Positions 35,987 to 43,564 of a DNA stretch of 64,000 bases are shown piece after piece. How positions within the stretch are numbered: position 1 is the stretch's first letter; every line of letters starts with the position of its first letter. The notes below the pieces were generated by a model that saw nothing but the letters and a program-made list of their open reading frames with translations, did not search any database and was not told the origin of the DNA. Source of the stretch: CAYYUA01 sp964542585 (lineage in GTDB: Bacteria; Bacteroidota; Bacteroidia; CAILMK01; CAYYUA01); contig CAZIUI010000011.1 of the NCBI GenBank assembly GCA_964542585.1, positions 23,683 to 87,682 on the forward strand, written 5' to 3'. A program made the position numbers and the translations under genes.

Positions 35987-36024
35987 AAAAAAGCAGCCCA
36001 TCAGTTTCCAAGCTGAAAGGCCGC
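35987..36024 (-). terminator. Terminator after array lipoprotein 2
   Basis: On the minus strand GCGGCCTTTCAG pairs with CTGATGGGCTGC (two wobbles, one mismatch) around an 8-nt loop and runs into TTTTTT. It separates the lipoprotein transcript from the symporter gene. Confidence 0.75.
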
Positions 36025-36059
36025 CAGACTAGTAAAGACAACGGAGAACTGCCGGGTTT

Positions 36060-37001
36060 CTACTTGTAGTATGTAAAGTCACCGTTCAGCGTTATGTTCT
36101 TAGAACTGCTATCAGCTTTTAGTTTGTAATTCGTAATCTGCCCATGAAGTTTTTCCTGGTTGTTGATATTGATTTCTACGGTGCCGTGGCCGGATGGTAA
36201 CCAGTTCGTATTAGCTTTTTTGATGGATATATAAGCAAATTCTTCAGGAGTATTTTGACCTAAGGCACTTGCTGAGTAAGTACCGGTACCTAAGTTATCC
36301 GGTGTGTAAAAAGTAATCCCAAGGATATAATGGAGTTGGCCAGAATTACTTTCCGATAGAATTAAAGATAATCTGCCTTGAGGTTTATCAGGACCTGAGT
36401 TTGGTTTTTTGGTTAATTGGGAAGTATATACCGTGTTCAGATTTTTTTGAATATAACCTGATAACTTGATTGCTGCATTGGAAAGTTTTTTAGGAGCACT
36501 AAACTGCCCATTGAGTTTAATGGTCTTTCCGGATTGGGGATTGGTTAACGCAACATTTGTGATGGTTCCTTTTATCCGCGAATCGTTATTTTTGTTAAGA
36601 TCAATAGTTCCGGAGGTACCGTTTGAAACGTTATCATTGCCATTATGCCGGATCCCAATAATAGCCGCTTCATCCGGGATACTGTCAGTTTCTATTCCTG
36701 GACGAATTACTTCTATTGAGCCATTTTTCAAAGGAGGTTTCCGAGCGAATAACAATATAGCTACGCTATCACCAGCCTTATTTTCCCATCCCAGGGTCAG
36801 AAGATATCCAACATCTTCGGCCCGTTTTTTAACACTTGGTTTTATATTGGCTTTGATCTGATCATTAACGGAACCAGACAGGGTGATTTTATTCTCAGCA
36901 TTCCCGCTACTGTTATCATCATCACAGCTAGCAAGCCCCAACAGCAGAAAAAGGGCCAAACGTACAATAAGGCCATTTGGTAAGGACCGAAGTAGAAACA
37001 T
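36060..37001 (-). CDS. Beta-domain lipoprotein, array member 2 (two domains)
   Basis: The ATG at 37001 gives a lipoprotein signal ending L-A-S-C-D-D-D, with acidic residues right after the cysteine, as in surface-exposed Bacteroidota lipoproteins. Two copies of the array domain follow. Domain 1 ends with G-T-I-D-L-N-K-N-N-D-S-R-I-K-G-T-I and L-N-G-Q-F-S-A-P-K. Domain 2 ends with G-T-V-E-I-N-I-N-N-Q-E-K-L-H-G-Q-I and L-N-G-D-F-T-Y-Y-K. The upstream in-frame TTG at 37025 is less likely. A terminator follows, so the gene is probably its own transcription unit. Function unknown. Confidence 0.78.
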   Translation of the reverse strand: MFLLRSLPNGLIVRLALFLLLGLASCDDDNSSGNAENKITLSGSVNDQIKANIKPSVKKRAEDVGYLLTLGWENKAGDSVAILLFARKPPLKNGSIEVIRPGIETDSIPDEAAIIGIRHNGNDNVSNGTSGTIDLNKNNDSRIKGTITNVALTNPQSGKTIKLNGQFSAPKKLSNAAIKLSGYIQKNLNTVYTSQLTKKPNSGPDKPQGRLSLILSESNSGQLHYILGITFYTPDNLGTGTYSASALGQNTPEEFAYISIKKANTNWLPSGHGTVEININNQEKLHGQITNYKLKADSSSKNITLNGDFTYYK

Positions 37002-37150
37002 AGGGCTCAGTTTAGGGGTAATCAAAATAAAAACGTCTTCAACTTAAAGCTGATCTTATTTTGGTATTACGACACTTTTTCGACTTGTATACAATAACTT
37101 TACAGTATTAAGGATTTATAGGTATGAAATTTAAGTCGGTAAGATTGGTC

Positions 37151-37197
37151 CACCTTGCGGCTCTCCAGTAAAACAGTCAGAAAGCCGCATAAAGGTG
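37151..37197. other. Strong 12-bp hairpin without a U tract
   Basis: CACCTTGCGGCT (37151-37162) pairs with AGCCGC and AAGGTG (37183-37197) across a 3-nt bulge, with a loop of about 20 nt. It lies 30-77 nt beyond the stop of array lipoprotein 3. No T run follows on either strand, so it is not a classical terminator. It could protect the mRNA 3' end or act in Rho-dependent termination. Confidence 0.5.
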
Positions 37198-37227
37198 AAA
37201 GGTGTTATTGAAGGGCTATTAAGCGAT

Positions 37228-38217
37228 TTATTTAGGAACAGCAAAAGCCCCGTTAGCCGTCACCGTTTTATTATCGCCCTCTAATTTGATACTGTTAATT
37301 GTGCCTTCAATTCGGTTTTCGTTGTTTTTAGTGACCTCAACATTCCCGGATTGATCCACCGTTTTATAGTCAGTCCCTTCATAGGTAACATTTAAGTTAA
37401 CGAACTGATCCGGCACATTGGAAGGATCCTGAACATCTTCATTGTTAAATGCTTCCACCGTATCAGTCTCATTTCCCTCAAGTCCGGTAATGCCAATAGA
37501 AACGGTATTGGTGATGTTATCCTCACCTTGCCATGTAATGTTAAGGGCGCTGCCACCTAACTGGAAATTCGGTTGGCTCCTGGCTTTGATGTCCTCTTGC
37601 TCATCACCCGTCAGGTTGACAAAGTTGGTAGAGTCGCTTTCATTCTCGTTTTCATTGGCATTGCCTTTCAGGGCGTTAAACTCGGCATTGATGGTAACCT
37701 GCGCATCATCATCCGGGTTGGGATTATTCAGCGTAACATCATCAATGGTACCGGCTACCCGGTTGTCGTTATTTGTGCTAATGGTCACACTACCGGACTC
37801 GCCACTGAAATTCCAGGATGTTCCTTCGTACACTATGGATACGGTGGAAAACTGACTTGACGCATTGTTCAGGCTTTCCAGAATATCATAAGTACCAGTT
37901 TCGATCTTATTACCGGCATTAGTTACCTCGGCTTCTACCTGATTGTCCTGCGCGTCTTTCCAGGATACAGCGAGGGTCGTTATCGGGTTATCGTTTTCCC
38001 CGTCTTCCTGTTCTATTTCCACTTCGATGTCCTCATCCGGCTCGATCTCAGCCTCCACAGCACCTGTAAGGGTTCCTGAGGCCTCATTCTTCTGGAGTTC
38101 CGGATCATCAGGACTGCTGCTGCCATCATCGTCATCATTACAGCTGGATAGGCTAACAAGAATAGGAGCCAGGGCAATAATCCCAAAGGATTTCATAAAA
38201 ATCTTCCAGGTTTTCAT
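37228..38217 (-). CDS. Beta-domain lipoprotein, array member 3 (two domains)
   Basis: This 329-residue, very acidic lipoprotein has a signal ending L-S-S-C-N-D-D-D-D, then a Ser/Asp linker. Domain 1 (about residues 45-190) closes with S-G-S-V-T-I-S-T-N-N-D-N-R-V-A-G-T-I-D and A-E-F-N-A-L-K. Domain 2 (about 195-329) closes with S-G-N-V-E-V-T-K-N-N-E-N-R-I-E-G-T-I and N-G-A-F-A-V-P-K. Each domain has an upstream T-G-T-Y or E-T-D-T turn and a Y-E-G-T strand before the conserved half. Surface exposure is inferred from the acidic residues after the lipidated cysteine. A -7 box lies 37 bp upstream. Confidence 0.78.
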   Translation of the reverse strand: MKTWKIFMKSFGIIALAPILVSLSSCNDDDDGSSSPDDPELQKNEASGTLTGAVEAEIEPDEDIEVEIEQEDGENDNPITTLAVSWKDAQDNQVEAEVTNAGNKIETGTYDILESLNNASSQFSTVSIVYEGTSWNFSGESGSVTISTNNDNRVAGTIDDVTLNNPNPDDDAQVTINAEFNALKGNANENENESDSTNFVNLTGDEQEDIKARSQPNFQLGGSALNITWQGEDNITNTVSIGITGLEGNETDTVEAFNNEDVQDPSNVPDQFVNLNVTYEGTDYKTVDQSGNVEVTKNNENRIEGTINSIKLEGDNKTVTANGAFAVPK

Positions 38218-38253
38218 AAGGTTCTTGCTTTAAAGTTTTCACTGATTCAACTA

Positions 38254-38261
38254 CAAATATA
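38254..38261 (-). promoter_or_regulatory. -7 promoter motif for array lipoprotein 3
   Basis: Minus-strand TATATTTG is a full match to TAnnTTTG, 37 bp before the ATG. No clear -33 box is visible. Confidence 0.45.
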
Positions 38262-38355
38262 GGGGCTTAAGAGCGCCTAATAGTTGCACTAAGCAAGCTC
38301 TCTTTTCTACTGTTCAATCTGCAAGCTATCGCATTGCTCAGCATAGTACCCATTA

Positions 38356-38393
38356 AAAAGGCCCAATCAATTCAAGTTGACTGGGCCTTTTAC
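38356..38393 (-). terminator. Terminator after array lipoprotein 4
   Basis: AAAGGCCCA-TCAA pairs with TTGA-TGGGCCTTT around a short loop. The A run on the plus strand becomes a T tract on the minus strand, about 68 nt after the stop of member 4. Confidence 0.8.
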
Positions 38394-38460
38394 TAAGTAG
38401 ACAGTTCACCAGAATTTTTAATCCTCCGTTTATACTTAAATTCAAAGAGACTTAACCTAT

Positions 38461-39426
38461 CTAATCTTTAGCAAGGTCAAAACCACCGTTGAGGGTTGCT
38501 GACAAATCTCTGCGGGAGAGCTGGACGTCATTGAAAGTTCCGGTAATGCGGTCTTCCCTATTGGTAGAAATCCTGATATCACCACCTTCAGAGCTCCATT
38601 GGTCTCCATCAAAATTAACTGTTACAGAGGCTTCCTTGTCTATCAACTCAGCATTAAACGTTCCTGTTCTACCTATGGAGAATAGGCTAATTGAAACAAA
38701 ATTACCATCGTTTCCAGTGAAGCTAATACTGGTCACACCGGGTCCCATTTCTTCTATTTCAGTCACATCAAAGGACGAAATATTCGTAATGGTTCCTTCA
38801 ACATCACCGGTCAGCTCCGCTTCAGCCTCGTTGGGGTTGCTGGGATCAGGGTCAGGATCAGGATCACCCCCCTCAGTTTTATTCTTAGAAGCATTGAACT
38901 CACCGTTAACTGTAACAGAGCCGTTACCTTGTGGTGGAACGAGTTTCATGTTGCTAATAGTGCCGGCTATGGTGCTGTCATTGTTCATGGTGATGTTAAT
39001 GGCTCCTTTAACGAGCTCATTTGCAGTGTCAGCCTTAGAAAGCCACAATCCCTGACCTTTCAGCTGAACAGTCATTACCCCTTTTGATCCTTGTAGATTG
39101 TCTTGGGAGAGAGCAATCGGATTAGCAGGCGTATAGGTTCCGGTTTTACCTACCTGCGTAAGGCCAATGGCTACCTGATTGTCATTGGTATTGGTCCAAC
39201 TGATAGAGGTCTTACCGTCTTCTTCCTGTACAATGATAGGGCCCTCATTAGCGATTGTTATGGATTTATCCCCACTTAGTTCTAATTTACCCTCGCCTTT
39301 AGCGATTTCTGGTTCCGCTAATCCGCCACCTCCGTTATCGTCATCATCACAACTAGTTAAACTGCCAAAGGCAAGCATGGCCGAAACTCCTAAGCAAAGT
39401 CTAAACAATACCGTGGTAATAGTCAT
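38461..39426 (-). CDS. Beta-domain lipoprotein, array member 4 (two domains)
   Basis: The ATG at 39426 gives a signal peptide ending L-T-S-C-D-D-D-D-N-G-G-G-G. Domain 1 contains T-G-T-Y-T-P and ends K-G-A-I-N-I-T-M-N-N-D-S-T-I-A-G-T-I and V-N-G-E-F-N-A-S-K. A D-P-D-P-D-P-D linker separates it from domain 2, which ends G-G-D-I-R-I-S-T-N-R-E-D-R-I-T-G-T-F and L-N-G-G-F-D-L-A-K. It has its own terminator downstream. Function unknown. Confidence 0.78.
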   Translation of the reverse strand: MTITTVLFRLCLGVSAMLAFGSLTSCDDDDNGGGGLAEPEIAKGEGKLELSGDKSITIANEGPIIVQEEDGKTSISWTNTNDNQVAIGLTQVGKTGTYTPANPIALSQDNLQGSKGVMTVQLKGQGLWLSKADTANELVKGAINITMNNDSTIAGTISNMKLVPPQGNGSVTVNGEFNASKNKTEGGDPDPDPDPSNPNEAEAELTGDVEGTITNISSFDVTEIEEMGPGVTSISFTGNDGNFVSISLFSIGRTGTFNAELIDKEASVTVNFDGDQWSSEGGDIRISTNREDRITGTFNDVQLSRRDLSATLNGGFDLAKD

Positions 39427-39546
39427 GTAAGTCACATATTTTTTACCAATACAAATAAGGGTAAAAGTATTGCAAAAAACAAGAATCCTTTCTTGACATT
39501 ATGGCATCATTAGGCAGATTGGTGTAAATCCTTTGATCAATGGAAT

Positions 39547-39584
39547 AAAAAAGCTCATGCAGCTTAAGCTGAATAGGCTTTTGG
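39547..39584 (-). terminator. Terminator after array lipoprotein 5
   Basis: On the minus strand an outer AAAAGC / GCTTTTTT pair encloses an inner CAGCTTAAGCTG palindrome, ending in a T run about 25-60 nt past the stop. Confidence 0.65.
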
Positions 39585-39608
39585 TTAATTTATCACTGTA
39601 ATGGTAAC

Positions 39609-40190
39609 TTACTTTTGGGCATTAAAAGCACCATTGACCGTAATCGTTGAGTCATCCGAGCTTGAATTTTTGCTAAGGGTTACATCGTTAATAGTACCTG
39701 CGACTTTATTGCTATTATTAGTGGAAAATTCAACTGACCCATTACTTCCATTAATCCATAAGGTTCCATTCAAGGTAACCTCTATCTGAGAAGCTTTTTC
39801 AGGTAATCCCCCACTTGTTGCATCTTCGATAGATAAAGGCTGATAGGTACCGGTTTCAGCACCTCCGCCTCCGGATTCAGATATTATAATGGTTGCGGTA
39901 TTTTTATTTTGATCCGACCAGTAAATTGTTACTGATGACCGCGTTTCCCCACTACTTACAGTTCCAGCAGTGTCCCTCACATTTGGATCAGTGGTTGAGG
40001 CAATGGTATCACTCGCATCCCCACTCAAATAAAGTCTGGCACTATTTTCAGATATATTAGGATCTTCTATATTACCACCTCCGTTACCATTACCCCCATC
40101 ATCATCATCGCTACAGCTGGAAAGGCCAACGGGGGATAGGGCTAAAGCTGCCATTATGAGGGTGTTGATCATGAGTTTTTTTACGTTCAT
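39609..40190 (-). CDS. Beta-domain lipoprotein, array member 5 (one domain)
   Basis: This 193-residue lipoprotein has a signal ending L-S-S-C-S-D-D-D-D-G-G-N-G. It holds a single domain: T-G-T-Y-Q-P, L-N-G-T-L-W-I-N-G, then N-G-S-V-E-F-S-T-N-N-S-N-K-V-A-G-T-I and V-N-G-A-F-N-A-Q-K. The 5' signal region resembles that of member 6 closely (M-x-x-K-x-L-L-I-N-T), suggesting a fairly recent duplication. It is flanked by a -7 box and a terminator of its own. Confidence 0.78.
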   Translation of the reverse strand: MNVKKLMINTLIMAALALSPVGLSSCSDDDDGGNGNGGGNIEDPNISENSARLYLSGDASDTIASTTDPNVRDTAGTVSSGETRSSVTIYWSDQNKNTATIIISESGGGGAETGTYQPLSIEDATSGGLPEKASQIEVTLNGTLWINGSNGSVEFSTNNSNKVAGTINDVTLSKNSSSDDSTITVNGAFNAQK

Positions 40191-40219
40191 AGCTTGTGAT
40201 TTTTTGATTATTACTGTTT

Positions 40220-40227
40220 CAAAATTA
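40220..40227 (-). promoter_or_regulatory. -7 promoter motif for array lipoprotein 5
   Basis: Minus-strand TAATTTTG matches TAnnTTTG, 30 bp before the start codon. The -33 box is not clear. Confidence 0.45.
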
Positions 40228-40510
40228 TAAAAGAAAGTGGTAAATCTTTGCTATTTCTTAAGCTATTATATTAGTATTGTACAACTACCTCGGTAATTCA
40301 GATGTAACAAATAATTATGGACTTTTAATGGGTATTTTTTTAGAGCCTAAACTAAAGCATTTTAAAAATATCATGCTTAAAACCAAAAATAGGAGGTGTA
40401 AGCAACCTTAATTGGTATAGCTACTGATTACCGGCTCTCCTATGTAATCTGAGAAAGTAAAACTATGGACAGACAAGCTTTTTCATCCTAATAAAAAGTT
40501 CTGATCAAAT

Positions 40511-40546
40511 AAAAAGCCCGCTTAGGAAAATATAAGCGGGCTTTTT
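40511..40546 (-). terminator. Terminator after array lipoprotein 6
   Basis: AAAAAGCCCGCTTA and TAAGCGGGCTTTTT form a perfect 14-bp stem with an 8-nt loop, directly after the stop of member 6 on the minus strand. Confidence 0.9.
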
Positions 40547-40573
40547 GAAAAACTTAGAATTAATTAAATCATT

Positions 40574-41458
40574 TTAGTTGGTGGCAGTGAAAGTACCTCT
40601 AACGGTAACTTCATCCTCACTTTGGGCTGGGCTTAATACAACGTCAGTTAATTCACCTTCAACGTTACTACTATCATTCGTGTTTAAGCTTACAGTTCCT
40701 TGCCCAGTTGCCAACCAAGTGTTACCGCCGTATGTTACTGTCATAGACGCATAGTTATCAGGAGTGTTATCACCGCCAATGTTACTTTGCATCACCACAT
40801 CCAATTCTCCAGTGGGAGCATCGGCTGGAACAATTTGGATAGTGGCAGCGGATCCTTCCTGATTACCTAATCCAATATTTTTGTGGTTAACCGGCTGATC
40901 CAATGTCTCAAGGGTAGCTGTTCCAAAAGAAACGGTATCTTCAGCTGCACCTGTTAAGGTAATTTGATTATCGGATCCACTACCGCCACCATCTTTGGAT
41001 GCGTTAAACTCGCCATTTAGGGTGGCTGTGCGATCACCATTCTGTTCAGTCAGCTCAACATCATTAAGGGTACCAATGATCTTATTTTCATCATTCGTAG
41101 TAACTTCAACAGAGCCGCCTGTTCCTTGCCATACAGATGTGCCTACTGTTACATTTACAATTCCGTCTTGTCCAACATTGTAATTGCCGGTACCATTTTC
41201 AGGGACAGTAACACTGACAGAACTTGTGTCAGCAGACCAAGTGATTGTTATTGCACCTCCCTGTGAAGCAACTTGTGGTGCACCATCTGCATTAAGGTCT
41301 AATTCTACATCGCCGGATGTTGAGGCTTCAGCGCTGTTGTCACCAATATCAGGGCCACCATTACCCCCATCATCATCACTACAGCTGGACATGGTCATGG
41401 GTGCCATTGCAACAGCACCAATCATCATTGTGTTAATAAGTAATCTTTTAATGGTCAT
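40574..41458 (-). CDS. Beta-domain lipoprotein, array member 6 (two domains)
   Basis: This 294-residue lipoprotein has a signal ending M-S-S-C-S-D-D-D-G-G. Domain 1 (about 40-155) includes W-x-A-D-T-S-S-V-S-V-T, G-T-G-N-Y and ends G-G-S-V-E-V-T-T-N-D-E-N-K-I-I-G-T-L and L-N-G-E-F-N-A-S-K. Domain 2 (about 165-294) ends Q-G-T-V-S-L-N-T-N-D-S-S-N-V-E-G-E-L and V-R-G-T-F-T-A-T-N. It is the outermost member of the array and has its own promoter motif and a strong terminator. Function unknown. Confidence 0.78.
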   Translation of the reverse strand: MTIKRLLINTMMIGAVAMAPMTMSSCSDDDGGNGGPDIGDNSAEASTSGDVELDLNADGAPQVASQGGAITITWSADTSSVSVTVPENGTGNYNVGQDGIVNVTVGTSVWQGTGGSVEVTTNDENKIIGTLNDVELTEQNGDRTATLNGEFNASKDGGGSGSDNQITLTGAAEDTVSFGTATLETLDQPVNHKNIGLGNQEGSAATIQIVPADAPTGELDVVMQSNIGGDNTPDNYASMTVTYGGNTWLATGQGTVSLNTNDSSNVEGELTDVVLSPAQSEDEVTVRGTFTATN

Positions 41459-41485
41459 AGGATTTCATTTTTGATTTAACAGGGG

Positions 41486-41493
41486 CAAACTTA
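41486..41493 (-). promoter_or_regulatory. -7 promoter motif for array lipoprotein 6
   Basis: Minus-strand TAAGTTTG matches TAnnTTTG, 28 bp before the start codon. No clear -33 box is visible. Confidence 0.45.
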
Positions 41494-42123
41494 ACAATTT
41501 TTTAAAATCGGAAAAAACACTAATCATTGAATTTTTTGAAACAGGGCCACCCATTCCTCTTTTTTTGATTCTTTTTAATAGCCTATTTAAAAATAAGTTG
41601 AAACCTTACAAAAGAGAAGATGATTTTATTTTGGCATTGTATTATTAACTAAAGCGTGTATAAATGTAAATTGTCAATTATTACCTCAAAAAAGCCTTAG
41701 TGGACATTCATAGGCAGCATTCCAAAGTAAGAACAATCCTTCAATGCTCAATTTCGTGAGGCAAAAAGTTCAAACTTTATAGCTTACAAGGCAACAATCA
41801 ACCTTGTGTAAATAAAACATTGCTTTACCTCCATCAGGATTCAAATTTGATCTTTGGGTACTGGTACAAAGTGATTTAAAATTTTAAGTCATCCCTTTTT
41901 TGAATTGAAAAGTCATAAAAGATTAATTATTACGTTTTAACTTTTAAGCTTAAAAATTAATCATCAATATGCAGAAATACGTCAATTACTGATTACTTTA
42001 AGCTTTTTCAAACATTGTTAACAATGTAACATTAGCAGTTTTTAAGCCTATGATTTTAAGCAGCTCCAACAAAATAGGAACTTATTGATGGAGCATTGGT
42101 TTAAATAGTTAAAAGGTGTAGGT
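41494..42123. other. Long AT-rich intergenic region
   Basis: About 630 bp separate array lipoprotein 6 from the next gene on the opposite strand. Both strands are stop-rich and I find no gene. The only structured element I see is the 16-bp palindrome at 42012-42027. Confidence 0.6.
42012..42027. promoter_or_regulatory. Perfect 16-bp palindrome, candidate operator
   Basis: ACATTGTTAACAATGT is a perfect inverted repeat with no spacer, about 97 bp before the start of the small gene at 42124. The form fits a dimeric helix-turn-helix regulator site. No regulator gene is adjacent. Confidence 0.5.
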
Positions 42124-42396
42124 ATGGCTTGTGTGACTTATGACCTGGGTATTAAGGAAGAGCAACTTCAATCCATGGCTGAAAAAGTAGGCGTTTGGAA
42201 TTTTGCTAAAAAGGCCAGGAAGGTATTGAACGTTTTTTCGGGAGATTTTCCCAAACGGGATGTACTAGAATATGCAATGCTTGAGCAGTATTTAAAACCA
42301 GCAATGAAGTACGCTGGTGTTAAGTTTTCTAAAGTCGAGTGGCGTGCCTTTTTGCAGTTAATTTTGGTGAAAGAGCATCCAACGTCAACCTCATAA
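42124..42396 (+). CDS. Small hypothetical protein
   Basis: This 90-residue, mostly alpha-helical and basic soluble protein (K-K-A-R-K-V-L-N-V-F, F-S-K-V-E-W-R-A-F-L-Q-L-I-L) has no signal peptide or membrane segment. I recognise no family. The codon pattern and isolated position with a long leader support a real gene. It converges with the PagL-like gene, ending 23 bp from it. A candidate operator lies upstream. Confidence 0.55.
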   Translation: MACVTYDLGIKEEQLQSMAEKVGVWNFAKKARKVLNVFSGDFPKRDVLEYAMLEQYLKPAMKYAGVKFSKVEWRAFLQLILVKEHPTSTS

Positions 42397-42418
42397 GACA
42401 AGTTAAAACGGGTAAATA

Positions 42419-43525
42419 CTAAAATCGATAGCTAATCCTGGCGTCTAAAAAGTCGGCTACTTCCGCGTGGGATTTAAGTCCAATGCCGATGTGAAAAGGA
42501 GACTTCAAAGCATAGGTGAGGCTGTACCGTTGAAACCAATTGGGCTCTGCCTTGTATTGCCTTATCACATAAAAACCTGCCAGGGTGCTAAAGCGAAACC
42601 GGCCTAACGAAAAAGCATGACCCGTTAAGACGTTCACGCGCTGGTATTTATCAAACCTTACCTGCTCATTAGGATCATTTTCCACGAGGCTTTTGATGGC
42701 GTTGTTGTAAATCCAATTTCCCCCCATTCTTAGCTGATGCAGAGGTGTTAGCTGGTAATTGTAAAACCCTTCTATCCCATAATTCCAAAACCGCTCTTTT
42801 ATGGTTTTTTTATTCCGCTCTTTGGTTCCTGTAAAAATATTGATCTCGCCACTGTGCCGATTTTCCTGAGATACCTTAGCATTTGAACGATTAAAGTCAG
42901 GAAATTGCCATCTATCAGGTTGATAGGCTAGTCCAAGGCTAGCTGTTGGAAAATTAATCCCTTTATTAGGCTTTTTGATACCTCCGTTGGAAATGTGGTT
43001 ATAGTTAGCAGCCATGGAAATTTGCCAATGAGGATTAAGCCGGTAATTGATACCAGTGCTCAGCCTCAGGAACCCATTGAACCGTACGCTGTAAGATTGG
43101 TTTTCAGGGTTGGTTTTGGGGTCATAAGGCTTGTTCAGGTAGCTTAACCCAACCTCACTTTTGAAAGTAAAAGCCCATTGACCGCCAAGGTGGAAAAGGG
43201 GTTCCATGAAACCTGACACCGTCAATCCCTGGCCCAGGTCACCAGGGTTATCAAAATTCTGGAAAGCAATAGCAAACCCCGTTCTTGGATAACATTGGCA
43301 CAGGTCCCATGTTGATTTCCGAAGACTCTGCCAACTAAGACTCAGGTTAACCGTAGCAGGATTGGCATCTTTTGACGCTTCCTCCACCTCCGGGGAATGC
43401 ACGATTATAAATCCCCTATGGCCCTCCAAACCCCATACGCGCTTACTGGAATCCTGCCCGCTTGCGTAGGAGGAGCTTAGTAAAAAGCTTAGCACAGATA
43501 GGAACAATCCCTTTTTTTCTAACAT
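42419..43525 (-). CDS. Acyloxyacyl hydrolase / PagL-like lipid A deacylase
   Basis: The outer-membrane precursor (about 368 residues) has a signal peptide ending Y-A-S-G-Q. The central motif N-Y-N-H-I-S-N-G-G-I-K-K-P-N-K-G holds the His and Ser of the PagL catalytic site, and N-F-P-T-A-S-L-G-L-A-Y-Q is typical of the Bacteroidota branch. PagL enzymes remove a 3-O-linked acyl chain from lipid A in the outer membrane. This protein is about twice as long as proteobacterial PagL, with extra predicted barrel strands. An in-frame ATG 12 bp further upstream is the alternative start. It follows the enoyl-CoA hydratase gene. Confidence 0.82.
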   Translation of the reverse strand: MLEKKGLFLSVLSFLLSSSYASGQDSSKRVWGLEGHRGFIIVHSPEVEEASKDANPATVNLSLSWQSLRKSTWDLCQCYPRTGFAIAFQNFDNPGDLGQGLTVSGFMEPLFHLGGQWAFTFKSEVGLSYLNKPYDPKTNPENQSYSVRFNGFLRLSTGINYRLNPHWQISMAANYNHISNGGIKKPNKGINFPTASLGLAYQPDRWQFPDFNRSNAKVSQENRHSGEINIFTGTKERNKKTIKERFWNYGIEGFYNYQLTPLHQLRMGGNWIYNNAIKSLVENDPNEQVRFDKYQRVNVLTGHAFSLGRFRFSTLAGFYVIRQYKAEPNWFQRYSLTYALKSPFHIGIGLKSHAEVADFLDARISYRF

Positions 43526-43564
43526 AATCCATCCCATCCTTATTGCCGTGAAGGAACTGTTAGG

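Larger units (their letters stand above)
40191..40573. other. Intergenic region between array members 5 and 6
   Basis: This 383-bp AT-rich spacer holds the member 5 promoter motif (40220-40227) and the member 6 terminator (40511-40546). I see no gene in the rest. Confidence 0.6.
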
